Shown here: piece by piece, positions 1 through 6,667 of the stretch | Layout of the letters: every line of letters starts with the position of its first letter | Numbering within the stretch: position 1 is the first letter of the stretch | Assembly: GCA_937884385.1 (NCBI GenBank) | Contig: CALGCW010000202.1 | Location: 1-9,322, forward strand | Length of the DNA: 9,322 nucleotides | Reading direction: 5' to 3' | Origin: an uncultured Clostridia bacterium | GTDB lineage: Bacteria; Bacillota; Clostridia; Oscillospirales; CAG-272 | Notes under the pieces: generated by a model | Databases searched by the model: none | What the model was told of the DNA's origin: nothing | Seen by the model: only the letters and a program-made list of their open reading frames with translations | Program-made: the position numbers and the translations under genes

Positions 1-1686
1 GACCTCGGCGCACTTATATTTATCGACCTTCGCGACAGAACGGGTATCGTTCAGCTTGCATTTGACGACACTACCGACAGAGAGATCTTTGATAAGGCAT
101 TCTCCTGCCGTGCGGAATACGTTGTATGCGCTCACGGTACTGTAAGATACAGAGGAGAGGGAGCAATAAATCCCAACCTCCCCACAGGTATGCTTGAAGT
201 ATACGTAAAGGAATTCAAAATACTTTCCGTAGCTCAGACACCCCCCTTTGAAGTAAACGATGCAAAAAAGGTTAAGGACGAAACGGCTCTTAAGTACCGT
301 TACGTTGACCTTCGCCGCCCCGAACTTCAGAGAAATATCAAGATGCGTCACGATATTGCACGCATCGCGCGTGAGTATTACTATGAAAACGGCTTTTACG
401 AGATCGAAACGCCTATGATGATCAAGCCCACACCCGAAGGCGCGCGCGATTACATCGTTCCTTCCCGTATCCACAAGGGCAGCTTCTATGCGCTTCCTCA
501 GTCACCTCAGATCTATAAGCAGCTTCTTATGCTTTCCGGCTTTGACCGCTACATTCAGCTTGCCCGTTGCTTTCGTGACGAGGACCTTCGTGCTGACCGT
601 CAACCCGAGTTCACACAGATCGACCTTGAAATGAGCTTTGCTACACAGGAAGATATTATGTCAATGAACGAAGGCTTTATTCAGCGCGCCTTCAAGGAGA
701 CACTTGGTGTGGACGTTCAGCTGCCTATGCAGAGAATGACGTATAACGAGGCTATGAACCGTTATGGCTCGGACAAGCCCGACACAAGATACGGAATGGA
801 GATCATCGATATCTCCGAGGCGGTAAAGAGCAGCGAGTTCGTGGTTTTCAAGAGCGCTCTTGAAAACGGCGGAAGCGTTCGCGGTATCGTCGCAAAGGGT
901 GCGGCTGCAACACTTACAAGAAAAGAAATCGATAAGCTTACCGAGCACGCAAAGGGAATTGGTGCAAAGGGACTTGCTTACGTTCGTTGGGTAGATGAAG
1001 CACCCAACTGCTCCTTCGCTAAATTTATGACTGAAGATGAGCTTAAGGCAATATATGAAACAGTTGGACTTGAGAGAGGCGACGTGCTTCTTATCTGTGC
1101 GGACAAGAACAAGGTAGTTCTTCCCACGCTTGGCGCGCTTCGTCAGATCGTGGCAAGAAAGCTTGATCTCATACCTTCCGGAGTGTTCAACTTCCTTTGG
1201 ATTACGGAATTCCCCTTCTTTGAGTGGAACGAAGAGACACAGCATTGGGATGCAATGCACCATCCCTTCACAATGCCTCTTGAGGAGTGCTTGCCTTATC
1301 TTGAAAGCGACCCCGGTAAGGTGTATGCAAGATGCTACGATATGGTTCTTAACGGTACTGAGCTTCTTTCGGGTTCTATCCGTATCACCGACTGGCAGCT
1401 TCAGGAAAAGATGTTCAAGGCGCTTGGACTTACACCCGAAGAGATCGATGCAAAGTTTGGCTTCCTTGTAGAAGCATATAAATACGGAGCACCGCCTCAC
1501 GGTGGAAGCGGTATGGGACTTGACCGTCTTGCAATGGTAATGACCGAGGCAGACAGCCTTCGTGACGTTATTGCTTTCCCGAAGGTACAGAACGCAAGCG
1601 AGCTTATGAGTAAATGTCCCGCTCCTCAGGATGATAAGACACTTGCCGAGCTTGGTATTATGCTTCTTCCCGAAGATAAACAATAA
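1..1686 (+). CDS. aspS: Aspartyl-tRNA synthetase, 5'-truncated by the window edge
   Basis: Charges tRNA-Asp with aspartate in the cytosol (class II synthetase). The frame is open from base 1, so the gene begins upstream; 561 codons are present and roughly 30-40 N-terminal residues are missing compared with the usual bacterial length near 590. The window opens inside the N-terminal OB-fold anticodon-binding domain (DLGALIFIDLRDR). The class II motif 2 region with FRDEDLRADRQPEFTQ lies at about 571-618. A GAD-type insertion typical of bacterial AspRS follows at about 840-1000, and the motif 3 sequence GSGMGLDRLAM lies at about 1507-1540. An ATG at 190 is an internal methionine, not the start, because homology continues in frame upstream of it. 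The TAA stop overlaps the next ATG by one base, so the downstream gene is probably co-transcribed and translationally coupled. Identification is secure. Confidence 0.97.
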   Translation, partial: DLGALIFIDLRDRTGIVQLAFDDTTDREIFDKAFSCRAEYVVCAHGTVRYRGEGAINPNLPTGMLEVYVKEFKILSVAQTPPFEVNDAKKVKDETALKYRYVDLRRPELQRNIKMRHDIARIAREYYYENGFYEIETPMMIKPTPEGARDYIVPSRIHKGSFYALPQSPQIYKQLLMLSGFDRYIQLARCFRDEDLRADRQPEFTQIDLEMSFATQEDIMSMNEGFIQRAFKETLGVDVQLPMQRMTYNEAMNRYGSDKPDTRYGMEIIDISEAVKSSEFVVFKSALENGGSVRGIVAKGAAATLTRKEIDKLTEHAKGIGAKGLAYVRWVDEAPNCSFAKFMTEDELKAIYETVGLERGDVLLICADKNKVVLPTLGALRQIVARKLDLIPSGVFNFLWITEFPFFEWNEETQHWDAMHHPFTMPLEECLPYLESDPGKVYARCYDMVLNGTELLSGSIRITDWQLQEKMFKALGLTPEEIDAKFGFLVEAYKYGAPPHGGSGMGLDRLAMVMTEADSLRDVIAFPKVQNASELMSKCPAPQDDKTLAELGIMLLPEDKQ

Positions 1687-2243
1687 TGAACAGTCACACT
1701 AACTACGGTGAATATGATTTTTTGTCATATTGTTTTCTCCCGGATGAATATATCCTTTGGTCGGGCAAGTCAAAGGGAACTGATCCTTTTCAAAGGATAT
1801 TTATGATTTCTTTCGGTATAGTGTTGTTATTGTTCTCGCTGTTTATGACTATAGGAACGATAATATCGGAAGGTACCCCGGCTCCGCTTGTAGTGGGCGT
1901 ACCTTTCGTGGGAGTAAGCCTATATCTTATCTTTGGACGTGGATTACTTGTAAAAAACACGATCTATGTAGTTACGAACCATAAGATCTATCGTTGCAGA
2001 TCAAATAAAGTAAATACACTTGATATGGCAAATCTTCCTACGGTCAGAGTGGAGACTCGCAAGGATGGTACAGGATCAGTATATTTCGGTGAACGTATTA
2101 CACATTTAGTTGGGCTGAAAAATCTTACCTATAGAAATGATTTTGTCATCGAACACGTAGATAACATTGCCGAGCTTGAAGAGATTATCCGAGTATACGC
2201 GAAGGAATCGAAATCTAATACGACAATTAGCGAGGAAGAATGA
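1686..2243 (+). CDS. Small membrane protein with bacterial PH-like domain (first of a paralogous pair)
   Basis: Protein of 185 residues, not recognisable as a named gene. The N-terminal segment (LPDEYILWSGKSKG, about 18-31) and the motif YVVTNHKIYRC (94-104) resemble the GEELLWSG and Y-LTN-RI signatures of DUF304/YdbS-like bacterial PH-domain membrane proteins. Two hydrophobic segments, about residues 38-60 and 67-88, form a likely helical hairpin; the PH-like part follows as a cytosolic C-terminal domain. The tail is acidic and serine-rich. The ATG overlaps the aspS stop (TAATG) and no strong ribosome binding site precedes it, so translation probably depends on ribosomes terminating on aspS. 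The next gene has the same layout in the same register, pointing to tandem duplication. Family assignment is by motif only; the cellular role is unknown and need not relate to tRNA charging. Confidence 0.8.
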   Translation: MNSHTNYGEYDFLSYCFLPDEYILWSGKSKGTDPFQRIFMISFGIVLLLFSLFMTIGTIISEGTPAPLVVGVPFVGVSLYLIFGRGLLVKNTIYVVTNHKIYRCRSNKVNTLDMANLPTVRVETRKDGTGSVYFGERITHLVGLKNLTYRNDFVIEHVDNIAELEEIIRVYAKESKSNTTISEEE

Positions 2244-2245
2244 TT

Positions 2246-2758
2246 ATGAATAATAAACGCACCACCGACGAATACGGCTTTTGCAAGAAGTATTTTTCCG
2301 ACGGCGAGGAGGTCCTGTGGCAGGGGAAACCCGAATGCGATAATAAGGAGGAGGACTCCACCTTGCGAGTTATAGGTATCGTATTTTTGGCATTCGGAGC
2401 GATCTGGGCGACCGTAGCAGCCATCTATATGGGAATTGCTGCACTACTTGGTATTCCGTTCATTTTTCTGGGAATATATCTGATCGCATTAAGAAAGATC
2501 ATTCGAAAAAATACAAGATACGTTATCACAAATCTTAAGATCTATCGCAAGCAGCTTAGAAGAGTAAGCATCAAAAGAATGACAGAGGTGAATAATATTA
2601 CCGTTGAATCTTTGGGTAAGGGATACGGTACGATATATTTTGGCGAAGAGGACAGAGAGGACAAAAAGACAAAGTATTTTGCTTTCGATCTGCTCGAATG
2701 CCTTGAAGACGTTCACTCGGTGCAAAAAATTATCTTTGAAGCCGCAAGAAAATTCTAA
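2246..2758 (+). CDS. Small membrane protein with bacterial PH-like domain (second of the pair)
   Basis: Paralogue of the preceding gene. It shares the N-terminal FSDGEEVLWQGKPE motif, two hydrophobic helices (about residues 42-64 and 66-88 when counted from the ATG at 2240), the motif YVITNLKIYRK at 94-104 and GTIYFGEED near 130. Two starts are possible. ATG 2240 overlaps the previous stop as ATGA, but the AGGA of the ribosome binding site at 2233-2236 sits only 3 bases before it. ATG 2246 has 9 bases of spacing and was chosen; the difference is two residues. Its aromatic- and lysine-rich C-terminus ends with the stop at 2756-2758. The promoter of the next operon starts 6 bases after that stop and no terminator is visible between them. 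Function is unknown; a two-component membrane complex of the two paralogues is an inference from their coupling. Confidence 0.8.
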   Translation: MNNKRTTDEYGFCKKYFSDGEEVLWQGKPECDNKEEDSTLRVIGIVFLAFGAIWATVAAIYMGIAALLGIPFIFLGIYLIALRKIIRKNTRYVITNLKIYRKQLRRVSIKRMTEVNNITVESLGKGYGTIYFGEEDREDKKTKYFAFDLLECLEDVHSVQKIIFEAARKF

Positions 2759-2764
2759 AAACTA

Positions 2765-2793
2765 TTTACAAAAACAAAAAAATCGAGTATAAT
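2765..2793 (+). promoter_or_regulatory. SigA-type promoter of the cysteine operon
   Basis: TTTACA (2765-2770) and TATAAT (2788-2793) are separated by exactly 17 bp, giving a predicted transcription start near 2800, just ahead of the T-box leader. The -35 element begins 6 bases after the stop codon of the upstream membrane-protein gene. Confidence 0.85.
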
Positions 2794-2825
2794 GCTTATA
2801 TATACTAAAACCGATGAAAAAGAAG

Positions 2826-3031
2826 AAACCGAGCTTTTGTCACACAGAGAGTGCGCCCATAGGTTGAGAGGCGCGTTGATAAAAACGGCTTGTGCGCTTT
2901 TGAGGCTCCGTCAAGAAATGGGCGGACGTCCCTCGCGTTAAGAGGTCAGAGATGGGAGTGATGAAGTGCTCCCAAGCAGAGTGGAACCGCGTTTTTTATG
3001 CCTCTGCACCGAAAGGTGCAGAGGCTTTTTT
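2826..3031 (+). promoter_or_regulatory. T-box riboswitch, probably tRNA-Cys responsive
   Basis: The T-box core AAGCAGAGTGGAACCGCG lies at 2974-2991. Stem I is closed by GAGC (2831-2834) with GCTC (2905-2908) and carries the AGAGAG motif (2846-2851) followed by a G/C-rich distal hairpin. Stem III is TGGGAG (2953-2958) with CTCCCA (2969-2974). GCAGAG (2976-2981) can pair with CTCTGC (3002-3007) to form the antiterminator, which competes with the terminator at 3000-3031. The bulge reads UGGA, whose last base would pair with a U discriminator, as found in bacterial tRNA-Cys. Candidate specifier codons TGT (2891-2893) and TGC (2893-2895) lie in the 3' strand of Stem I; both are Cys codons, but which one is used needs a fold. 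The cysE-cysS genes downstream agree. Uncharged tRNA should favour read-through. Confidence 0.95.
3000..3031 (+). terminator. T-box regulated intrinsic terminator
   Basis: GCCTCTGCACC (3000-3010) and GGTGCAGAGGC (3015-3025) form a perfect 11-bp stem with a GAAA loop, followed by six T. Its 5' strand is shared with the antiterminator, so the two structures exclude each other. Confidence 0.95.
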
Positions 3032-3043
3032 ACGGAGGCAATT

Positions 3044-3595
3044 ATGATAAATGTAATTGATGATGTAAAAAATATAGTAAGATCAATAAAAAACGAGATA
3101 AAAAACGACATTGATGCAGTTCAAAAGGGCGACCCTGCCTCGCGCGGAAGGGTTGAGATATTTCTAACAAATCAAGGGGTACACGCTATTCTGTCATATA
3201 GAGTGGCGCATATTTGCTATTATAATAATTTCAGATTTGTGGCAAAAATTATTAGTCAGGTTGCAAGATTTTTCACGGGGATTGAAATTCACCCGGCCTG
3301 CTTTATCGGCAAGGGCTTGCTCATTGACCACGGAATGGGCGTGGTGATAGGAGAAACGGCGCGCATAGGTGACGGTTGTACTCTCTACCAAGGTGTCACA
3401 CTCGGCGGTACGGGAAAAGAAAAGGGAAAGAGGCATCCGACACTTGGCAATGGCGTTTTCGTGGGCGCGGGCGCAAAGATACTTGGCAATATTGAGATCG
3501 GTGCAGGTGTAAAAATAGGCGCCAACGCGGTCGTTTTGACCGATATTCCCGATAATACAACGGCAGTTGGTGTGCCTGCAAGAGTAGTCAGATAA
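3044..3595 (+). CDS. cysE: Serine O-acetyltransferase (short form)
   Basis: Transfers acetyl from acetyl-CoA to L-serine, giving O-acetylserine for cysteine synthesis. The start is ATG 3044, with GGAGG at 3034-3038 five bases ahead; the frame is open further upstream but that stretch is the T-box RNA. The protein has 183 residues: a short helical N-terminal region (to about 80), then a left-handed beta-helix of hexapeptide repeats (about 81-180). Family landmarks are visible: IDHGMGVVIGET with the Asp95-His96 pair, GVTLGGTGKEKGKRHP with His131, and the closing GVPARVV. The chain stops one residue after that block, so the C-terminal tail that in many CysE proteins docks into cysteine synthase CysK is absent. 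First gene of the T-box operon, 42 bases ahead of cysS. Family identity is strong; loss of CysK docking is inferred. Confidence 0.95.
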   Translation: MINVIDDVKNIVRSIKNEIKNDIDAVQKGDPASRGRVEIFLTNQGVHAILSYRVAHICYYNNFRFVAKIISQVARFFTGIEIHPACFIGKGLLIDHGMGVVIGETARIGDGCTLYQGVTLGGTGKEKGKRHPTLGNGVFVGAGAKILGNIEIGAGVKIGANAVVLTDIPDNTTAVGVPARVVR

Positions 3596-3637
3596 ACCAA
3601 AATTCGAAAAAATATTCAACATAAAAGAGGTACAAAA

Positions 3638-5083
3638 ATGAAGCTTTACAACACAGCTACAAGACAGAGAGAGGAATTTATTCCCAACGAGCCCGGCAAG
3701 GTCAGTATGTACACCTGCGGACCTACCGTTTATCACTTTGCTCATATTGGAAATCTTCGCTCCTATATAATGGAAGACGTTCTTGAAAAGTACTTCCGCT
3801 ACAGCGGATATGACGTCACACGCGTTATGAATATTACTGACGTGGGTCATCTTGCATCCGATGCTGATGAGGGCGAGGATAAGATGCTCAAGGGAGCAAA
3901 ACGCGAGAACAAGAGTGTAATGGAGATAGCAAAGTTCTATACCGATGCTTTCTTTTCGGATTGCGAAAAGCTCAATATCAAGACTCCCGATATAGTTGAG
4001 CCTGCTACGGGTTGCATAGACGACTTTATAAGAGTCATTGAGGGACTTATCGAAAAGGGATATGCATATTTTGCGGGCGGAAACGTGTATTTTGACACCT
4101 CAAAGCTTGAAAAATACTATATTTTCAACGATTTCAAGGAAGAGGACCTTGCAGTAGGCGTTCGTGAGGGCGTTGAGGAAGACACTAATAAGAAAAATAA
4201 AAATGACTTCGTGCTTTGGTTCACAAAGTCAAAATTCGAGGATCAGGCGCTCAAATGGGATTCTCCTTGGGGCGTTGGTTATCCTGGCTGGCATATCGAA
4301 TGCTCCTGCATCAGTATGAAGCACCTTGGAGATAAGCTGGACATTCATTGCGGCGGTATAGACAACGCGTTCCCCCATCACACAAACGAGATCGCACAGA
4401 GTGAGGCGTACGTCGGACACAAGTGGTGTAATTATTGGTTCCACGTGCTTCACCTTAACACGAACAGCGGAAAAATGAGTAAATCCACGGGCGAATTTTT
4501 GACTGTTTCTTTGCTTGAGTCCAAGGGCTATGATCCTATGGAATACCGCTTCTTCTGTATGCAGAGCCATTACAGAAAGAACCTTGTTTTCAGCTATGAA
4601 AACCTTGATAACGCTAAAATATCCTATAATAAGCTTATAGCGCGCATTGCTGCTCTCAAGGAGGGCGGAGAAGTGGATGCCGAGGCATTTGCGGCTCTTA
4701 AAGCAAGATTTGTTGAGGCGATGGACAACGATCTCAACACCTCTCTTGCGGTCACGGCGCTCTATGACGTGCTTAAGGCAAAGACGAACGATGCTACGAA
4801 GCTTGCTCTCTTTGAGGACTTTGACAAGGTGTTGTCCCTTGATCTTCTCGGTCACGCCAAGGCTCTTCGTGTAAAGCTTGAGGAAGAGGCAAAGAAGGCG
4901 ACCGCAGCGCCCGAGGGTGTATCTCCCGAGCTTGCCGCAGAGGTAGAAGCACTTATCGAGGAAAGAAAAGAAGCCAAAAAGGCAAAGAATTACGCACGCG
5001 CTGACGAGATAAGAAAATACCTTGCAGACAGGGGCATCACACTTATCGACAGTTCCGCGGGCACGACCTATAAGCTTTCATAA
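3638..5083 (+). CDS. cysS: Cysteinyl-tRNA synthetase
   Basis: Class I synthetase that charges tRNA-Cys with cysteine in the cytosol. It has 481 residues, slightly above the usual 460-470. Visible features are the HIGH-type signature HIGN (36-39), KMSKS at 279-283, and the zinc-site residues expected from the E. coli enzyme: Cys27 in YTCGPT, Cys222 in GWHIECS, His247 and Glu251 in FPHHTNE. TRVMNITDVGHL at about 61-72 is a further family block. The C-terminal part is a helical, lysine-rich anticodon-binding region ending in GTTYKLS. The ATG at 3638 is preceded by AGAGG at 3626-3630. It sits downstream of cysE under the same T-box, so its product would relieve the uncharged-tRNA signal that switches it on. 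Ten bases separate it from the GtrA-like gene. Confidence 0.98.
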   Translation: MKLYNTATRQREEFIPNEPGKVSMYTCGPTVYHFAHIGNLRSYIMEDVLEKYFRYSGYDVTRVMNITDVGHLASDADEGEDKMLKGAKRENKSVMEIAKFYTDAFFSDCEKLNIKTPDIVEPATGCIDDFIRVIEGLIEKGYAYFAGGNVYFDTSKLEKYYIFNDFKEEDLAVGVREGVEEDTNKKNKNDFVLWFTKSKFEDQALKWDSPWGVGYPGWHIECSCISMKHLGDKLDIHCGGIDNAFPHHTNEIAQSEAYVGHKWCNYWFHVLHLNTNSGKMSKSTGEFLTVSLLESKGYDPMEYRFFCMQSHYRKNLVFSYENLDNAKISYNKLIARIAALKEGGEVDAEAFAALKARFVEAMDNDLNTSLAVTALYDVLKAKTNDATKLALFEDFDKVLSLDLLGHAKALRVKLEEEAKKATAAPEGVSPELAAEVEALIEERKEAKKAKNYARADEIRKYLADRGITLIDSSAGTTYKLS

Positions 5084-5093
5084 GAGGCACAAA

Positions 5094-5576
5094 ATGAAAG
5101 AATTGTTCAAAAAATACAGAGAGATAATCACCTATCTTGTGTTTGGAGTGATCACGACCGCGGTTTCAATGGGCGTGTATTTTGCAATACTTGCCGTTGC
5201 AGAGCATTTTGTCGGTGTCTCACCCGAAATACCCGAATTCAACGTCGCAAGGCTTGTTGCGCAGATCTTGCAGTGGATAGCGGGCGTGCTCGTAGCATTC
5301 TTTACCAATAAAAGGTGGGTATTTGAGGCAAACGGCACAACTGCGGGCGAAACGGGCAGGGAGCTACTTAAGTTTTCACTTGGCAGAGTCGGAACTCTCG
5401 GACTTGATACCGCGCTCACGTTCGGAACTGTGTGGGTGCTTGAAGCGCTTGGCTATGTTCCGTTTACGTTCATACTGACGTTTAGCGCCGACCTTTGGTC
5501 GAAGATAGTTGCAAGCATTTTCGTGATCATCACAAATTATGTGATAAGCAAGTTCTTGGTTTTCAAAAAGAAATAA
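5094..5576 (+). CDS. GtrA-like family four-helix membrane protein
   Basis: A 160-residue integral membrane protein. Hydrophobic helices lie at about 11-38, 51-72, 97-120 and 133-157, and the ends FFTNKRWVF (69-77) and NYVISKFLVFKKK (148-160) match the GtrA/DPMS_C-like pattern. Family members are thought to help move or present lipid-linked sugars for cell-surface polysaccharide or teichoic-acid glycosylation; the substrate here cannot be told. The start is ATG 5094, with GAGG at 5084-5087 just after the cysS stop; the frame extends upstream to an ATG at 5022, but that lies inside cysS and would add no family sequence. It follows cysS by 10 bases with no visible promoter, so it is presumably the last gene of the T-box operon. 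A functional link to cysteine is not evident. Confidence 0.88.
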   Translation: MKELFKKYREIITYLVFGVITTAVSMGVYFAILAVAEHFVGVSPEIPEFNVARLVAQILQWIAGVLVAFFTNKRWVFEANGTTAGETGRELLKFSLGRVGTLGLDTALTFGTVWVLEALGYVPFTFILTFSADLWSKIVASIFVIITNYVISKFLVFKKK

Positions 5577-5616
5577 GTAAAGAGCAGATATAGATCTCTA
5601 TATCTGCTCTTTACTT
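5575..5616. terminator. Long palindromic terminator between convergent genes
   Basis: A perfect 19-bp inverted repeat (5575-5593 and 5598-5616) with a 4-base ATCT loop. It begins inside the TAA stop of the GtrA-like gene. It ends 10 bases before the stop of the SDR gene on the other strand, and AT-rich flanks lie on both sides. This position suits a bidirectional terminator. The T-runs are interrupted on both strands, so efficiency is inferred from stem length. Confidence 0.8.
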
Positions 5617-5625
5617 TGTTTAATA

Positions 5626-6390
5626 TTAAAGTGTAGAACCGAAGTCCGTTACGATGGACTGACCGGTAATAGCTCTGGATTCGTCCGATGCAAAGAAGAG
5701 AAGCATATTTGCAACATCCTCAGGGAAGCAGGGTTGAACCTTTAAGTCGTTGTGCTTCATCATCTGACCGAAGATGTTCATATCCATGTTTGCGGGATTC
5801 ATACCTGCAACCATAGGTGTGACGATAGTGCCGGGGCAGATGGAGTTGCAACGAACGTTAGTGCCTGCAAAACGCATAGCTGTATGTCTTGTAAGACCGA
5901 TGATAGCAGCCTTTGAAGCAACGTAAGCCGCTCCGCCGCAGCCCATAACGCCTGCAACGGACGCAACGTTAACGATGGAGCCATAGCCTGTCTTTGCCAT
6001 CTCCTTGGCAACCTCGCGTGTCATGCACATCGTACCCTTTGTGTTGATGTCGATAACTCTGTTCATATCGTCGTCCGTGAAGCTGTCAATAGCCTTGAGT
6101 CCGTTGTCAAGAACGCCGGCATTGTTGATAAGAACGTCGATCTTGCCAAATGCTGCAAGTGTTTCAGCAACGACTCTTTCTGCATCCTCAACCTTGGAAA
6201 TGTCGGAGCAGATGGGAAGGACCTCGCCACCCATTTCACGGATCTTGGCAGCAACCTCTTCGAGCTGAGCCGCACGGCGAGCCGTGATAACAACCTTTGC
6301 GCCTTCTTTAGCGAATTTTTCTGCTGTTGCCGCACCAACGCCGGAGTTTCCGCCCGTGATGATAGCAACCTTACCTTCTAAACGATTCAT
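5626..6390 (-). CDS. Classical short-chain dehydrogenase/reductase (SDR)
   Basis: A 254-residue NAD(P)-dependent oxidoreductase of the classical SDR family. The Rossmann glycine motif TGGNSGVG is at 12-19, NNAG at 89-92, the tetrad Asn at 116, Ser at 144 (NVASVAG), and YxxxK at Tyr156/Lys160 (YVASK). The adenine-ribose loop after strand 2 reads TARRAAQ, with Arg38/Arg39, which tends to go with NADP preference (inference). The sequence resembles 3-oxoacyl-ACP reductase, glucose dehydrogenase and hydroxysteroid dehydrogenase relatives. The substrate cannot be read from sequence, and no fatty-acid or sugar genes lie beside it. The start is fixed by GGAGGT (plus-strand ACCTCC, 6397-6402) six bases before the ATG. 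It is a single-gene unit with its own strong promoter and a shared terminator downstream. Confidence 0.93.
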   Translation of the reverse strand: MNRLEGKVAIITGGNSGVGAATAEKFAKEGAKVVITARRAAQLEEVAAKIREMGGEVLPICSDISKVEDAERVVAETLAAFGKIDVLINNAGVLDNGLKAIDSFTDDDMNRVIDINTKGTMCMTREVAKEMAKTGYGSIVNVASVAGVMGCGGAAYVASKAAIIGLTRHTAMRFAGTNVRCNSICPGTIVTPMVAGMNPANMDMNIFGQMMKHNDLKVQPCFPEDVANMLLFFASDESRAITGQSIVTDFGSTL

Positions 6391-6432
6391 AATTTTACCT
6401 CCAAAAAGTATTTTGTTTTTTCAACATTGTTA

Positions 6433-6461
6433 ATTATATCACAATATTCTCTGTGTGTCAA
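6433..6461 (-). promoter_or_regulatory. Full-consensus SigA promoter of the SDR gene
   Basis: Read on the minus strand, TTGACA (plus 6456-6461) is followed after 17 bp by TATAAT (plus 6433-6438), with an upstream TGA giving an extended -10. Both hexamers match consensus perfectly. The leader to the ATG is about 35-40 nt and contains the GGAGGT site; no operator-like repeat stands out. Confidence 0.9.
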
Positions 6462-6506
6462 TAGATTATTCTGCTTGCATATTAAGTTTTGATCTATCTA
6501 TAAAAC

Positions 6507-6609
6507 GCAAAATTCAAAATGCAAAATTAAAGGTTTCTTCCAATCAATCCCACATCAACCTTTATTTTGTACTGTGCATTTTCAATTCTGCATCTCGCGC
6601 TCTGCGCGA
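6507..6609. repeat. Imperfect inverted repeat with adjoining GC hairpin, MITE-like
   Basis: GCAAAATTCAAAATGCA (6507-6523) pairs 15 of 17 with TGCATTTTCAATTCTGC (6575-6591). The inner segments 6524-6535 and 6557-6568 pair 11 of 12, separated by a 6-base bulge (6569-6574) and a 21-base loop. Immediately beside it, TCGCGC and GCGCGA (6595-6600 and 6604-6609) form a second perfect hairpin with a TCT loop. The region has no coding potential. The form suggests a small non-autonomous mobile element or an intergenic palindromic repeat. Whether it is multicopy cannot be judged from one window. Confidence 0.55.
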
Positions 6610-6634
6610 TAAATCCCAATTGAACAACATATAA

Positions 6635-6660
6635 AGCACCCCACTTGTGAGTGAGGTGCT
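6635..6660 (-). terminator. Probable terminator of the NTPase-CYTH gene
   Basis: AGCACC (6635-6640) and GGTGCT (6655-6660) pair, with an inner CACT/AGTG stem and a single C-A mismatch. It begins 7 bases past the stop codon at 6668-6670. On the minus strand it is followed by a T-rich but interrupted tail (TTATATGTTG), so it is weaker than the other terminators here. Confidence 0.6.
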
Positions 6661-6667
6661 ATGCATA

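Noticed and set aside
661..1683. Open frame of 340 codons antisense to aspS
   Set aside because: It is a shadow of the real aspS frame; it has no promoter or ribosome binding site and its composition fits no protein family.
2966..3043. Upstream in-frame extension of cysE
   Set aside because: The extra 26 codons would be made from the T-box antiterminator and terminator RNA; the GGAGG site supports ATG 3044.
5022..5093. Upstream in-frame extension of the GtrA-like gene
   Set aside because: It overlaps the end of cysS in another frame and adds no family-like residues; a good ribosome binding site supports ATG 5094.
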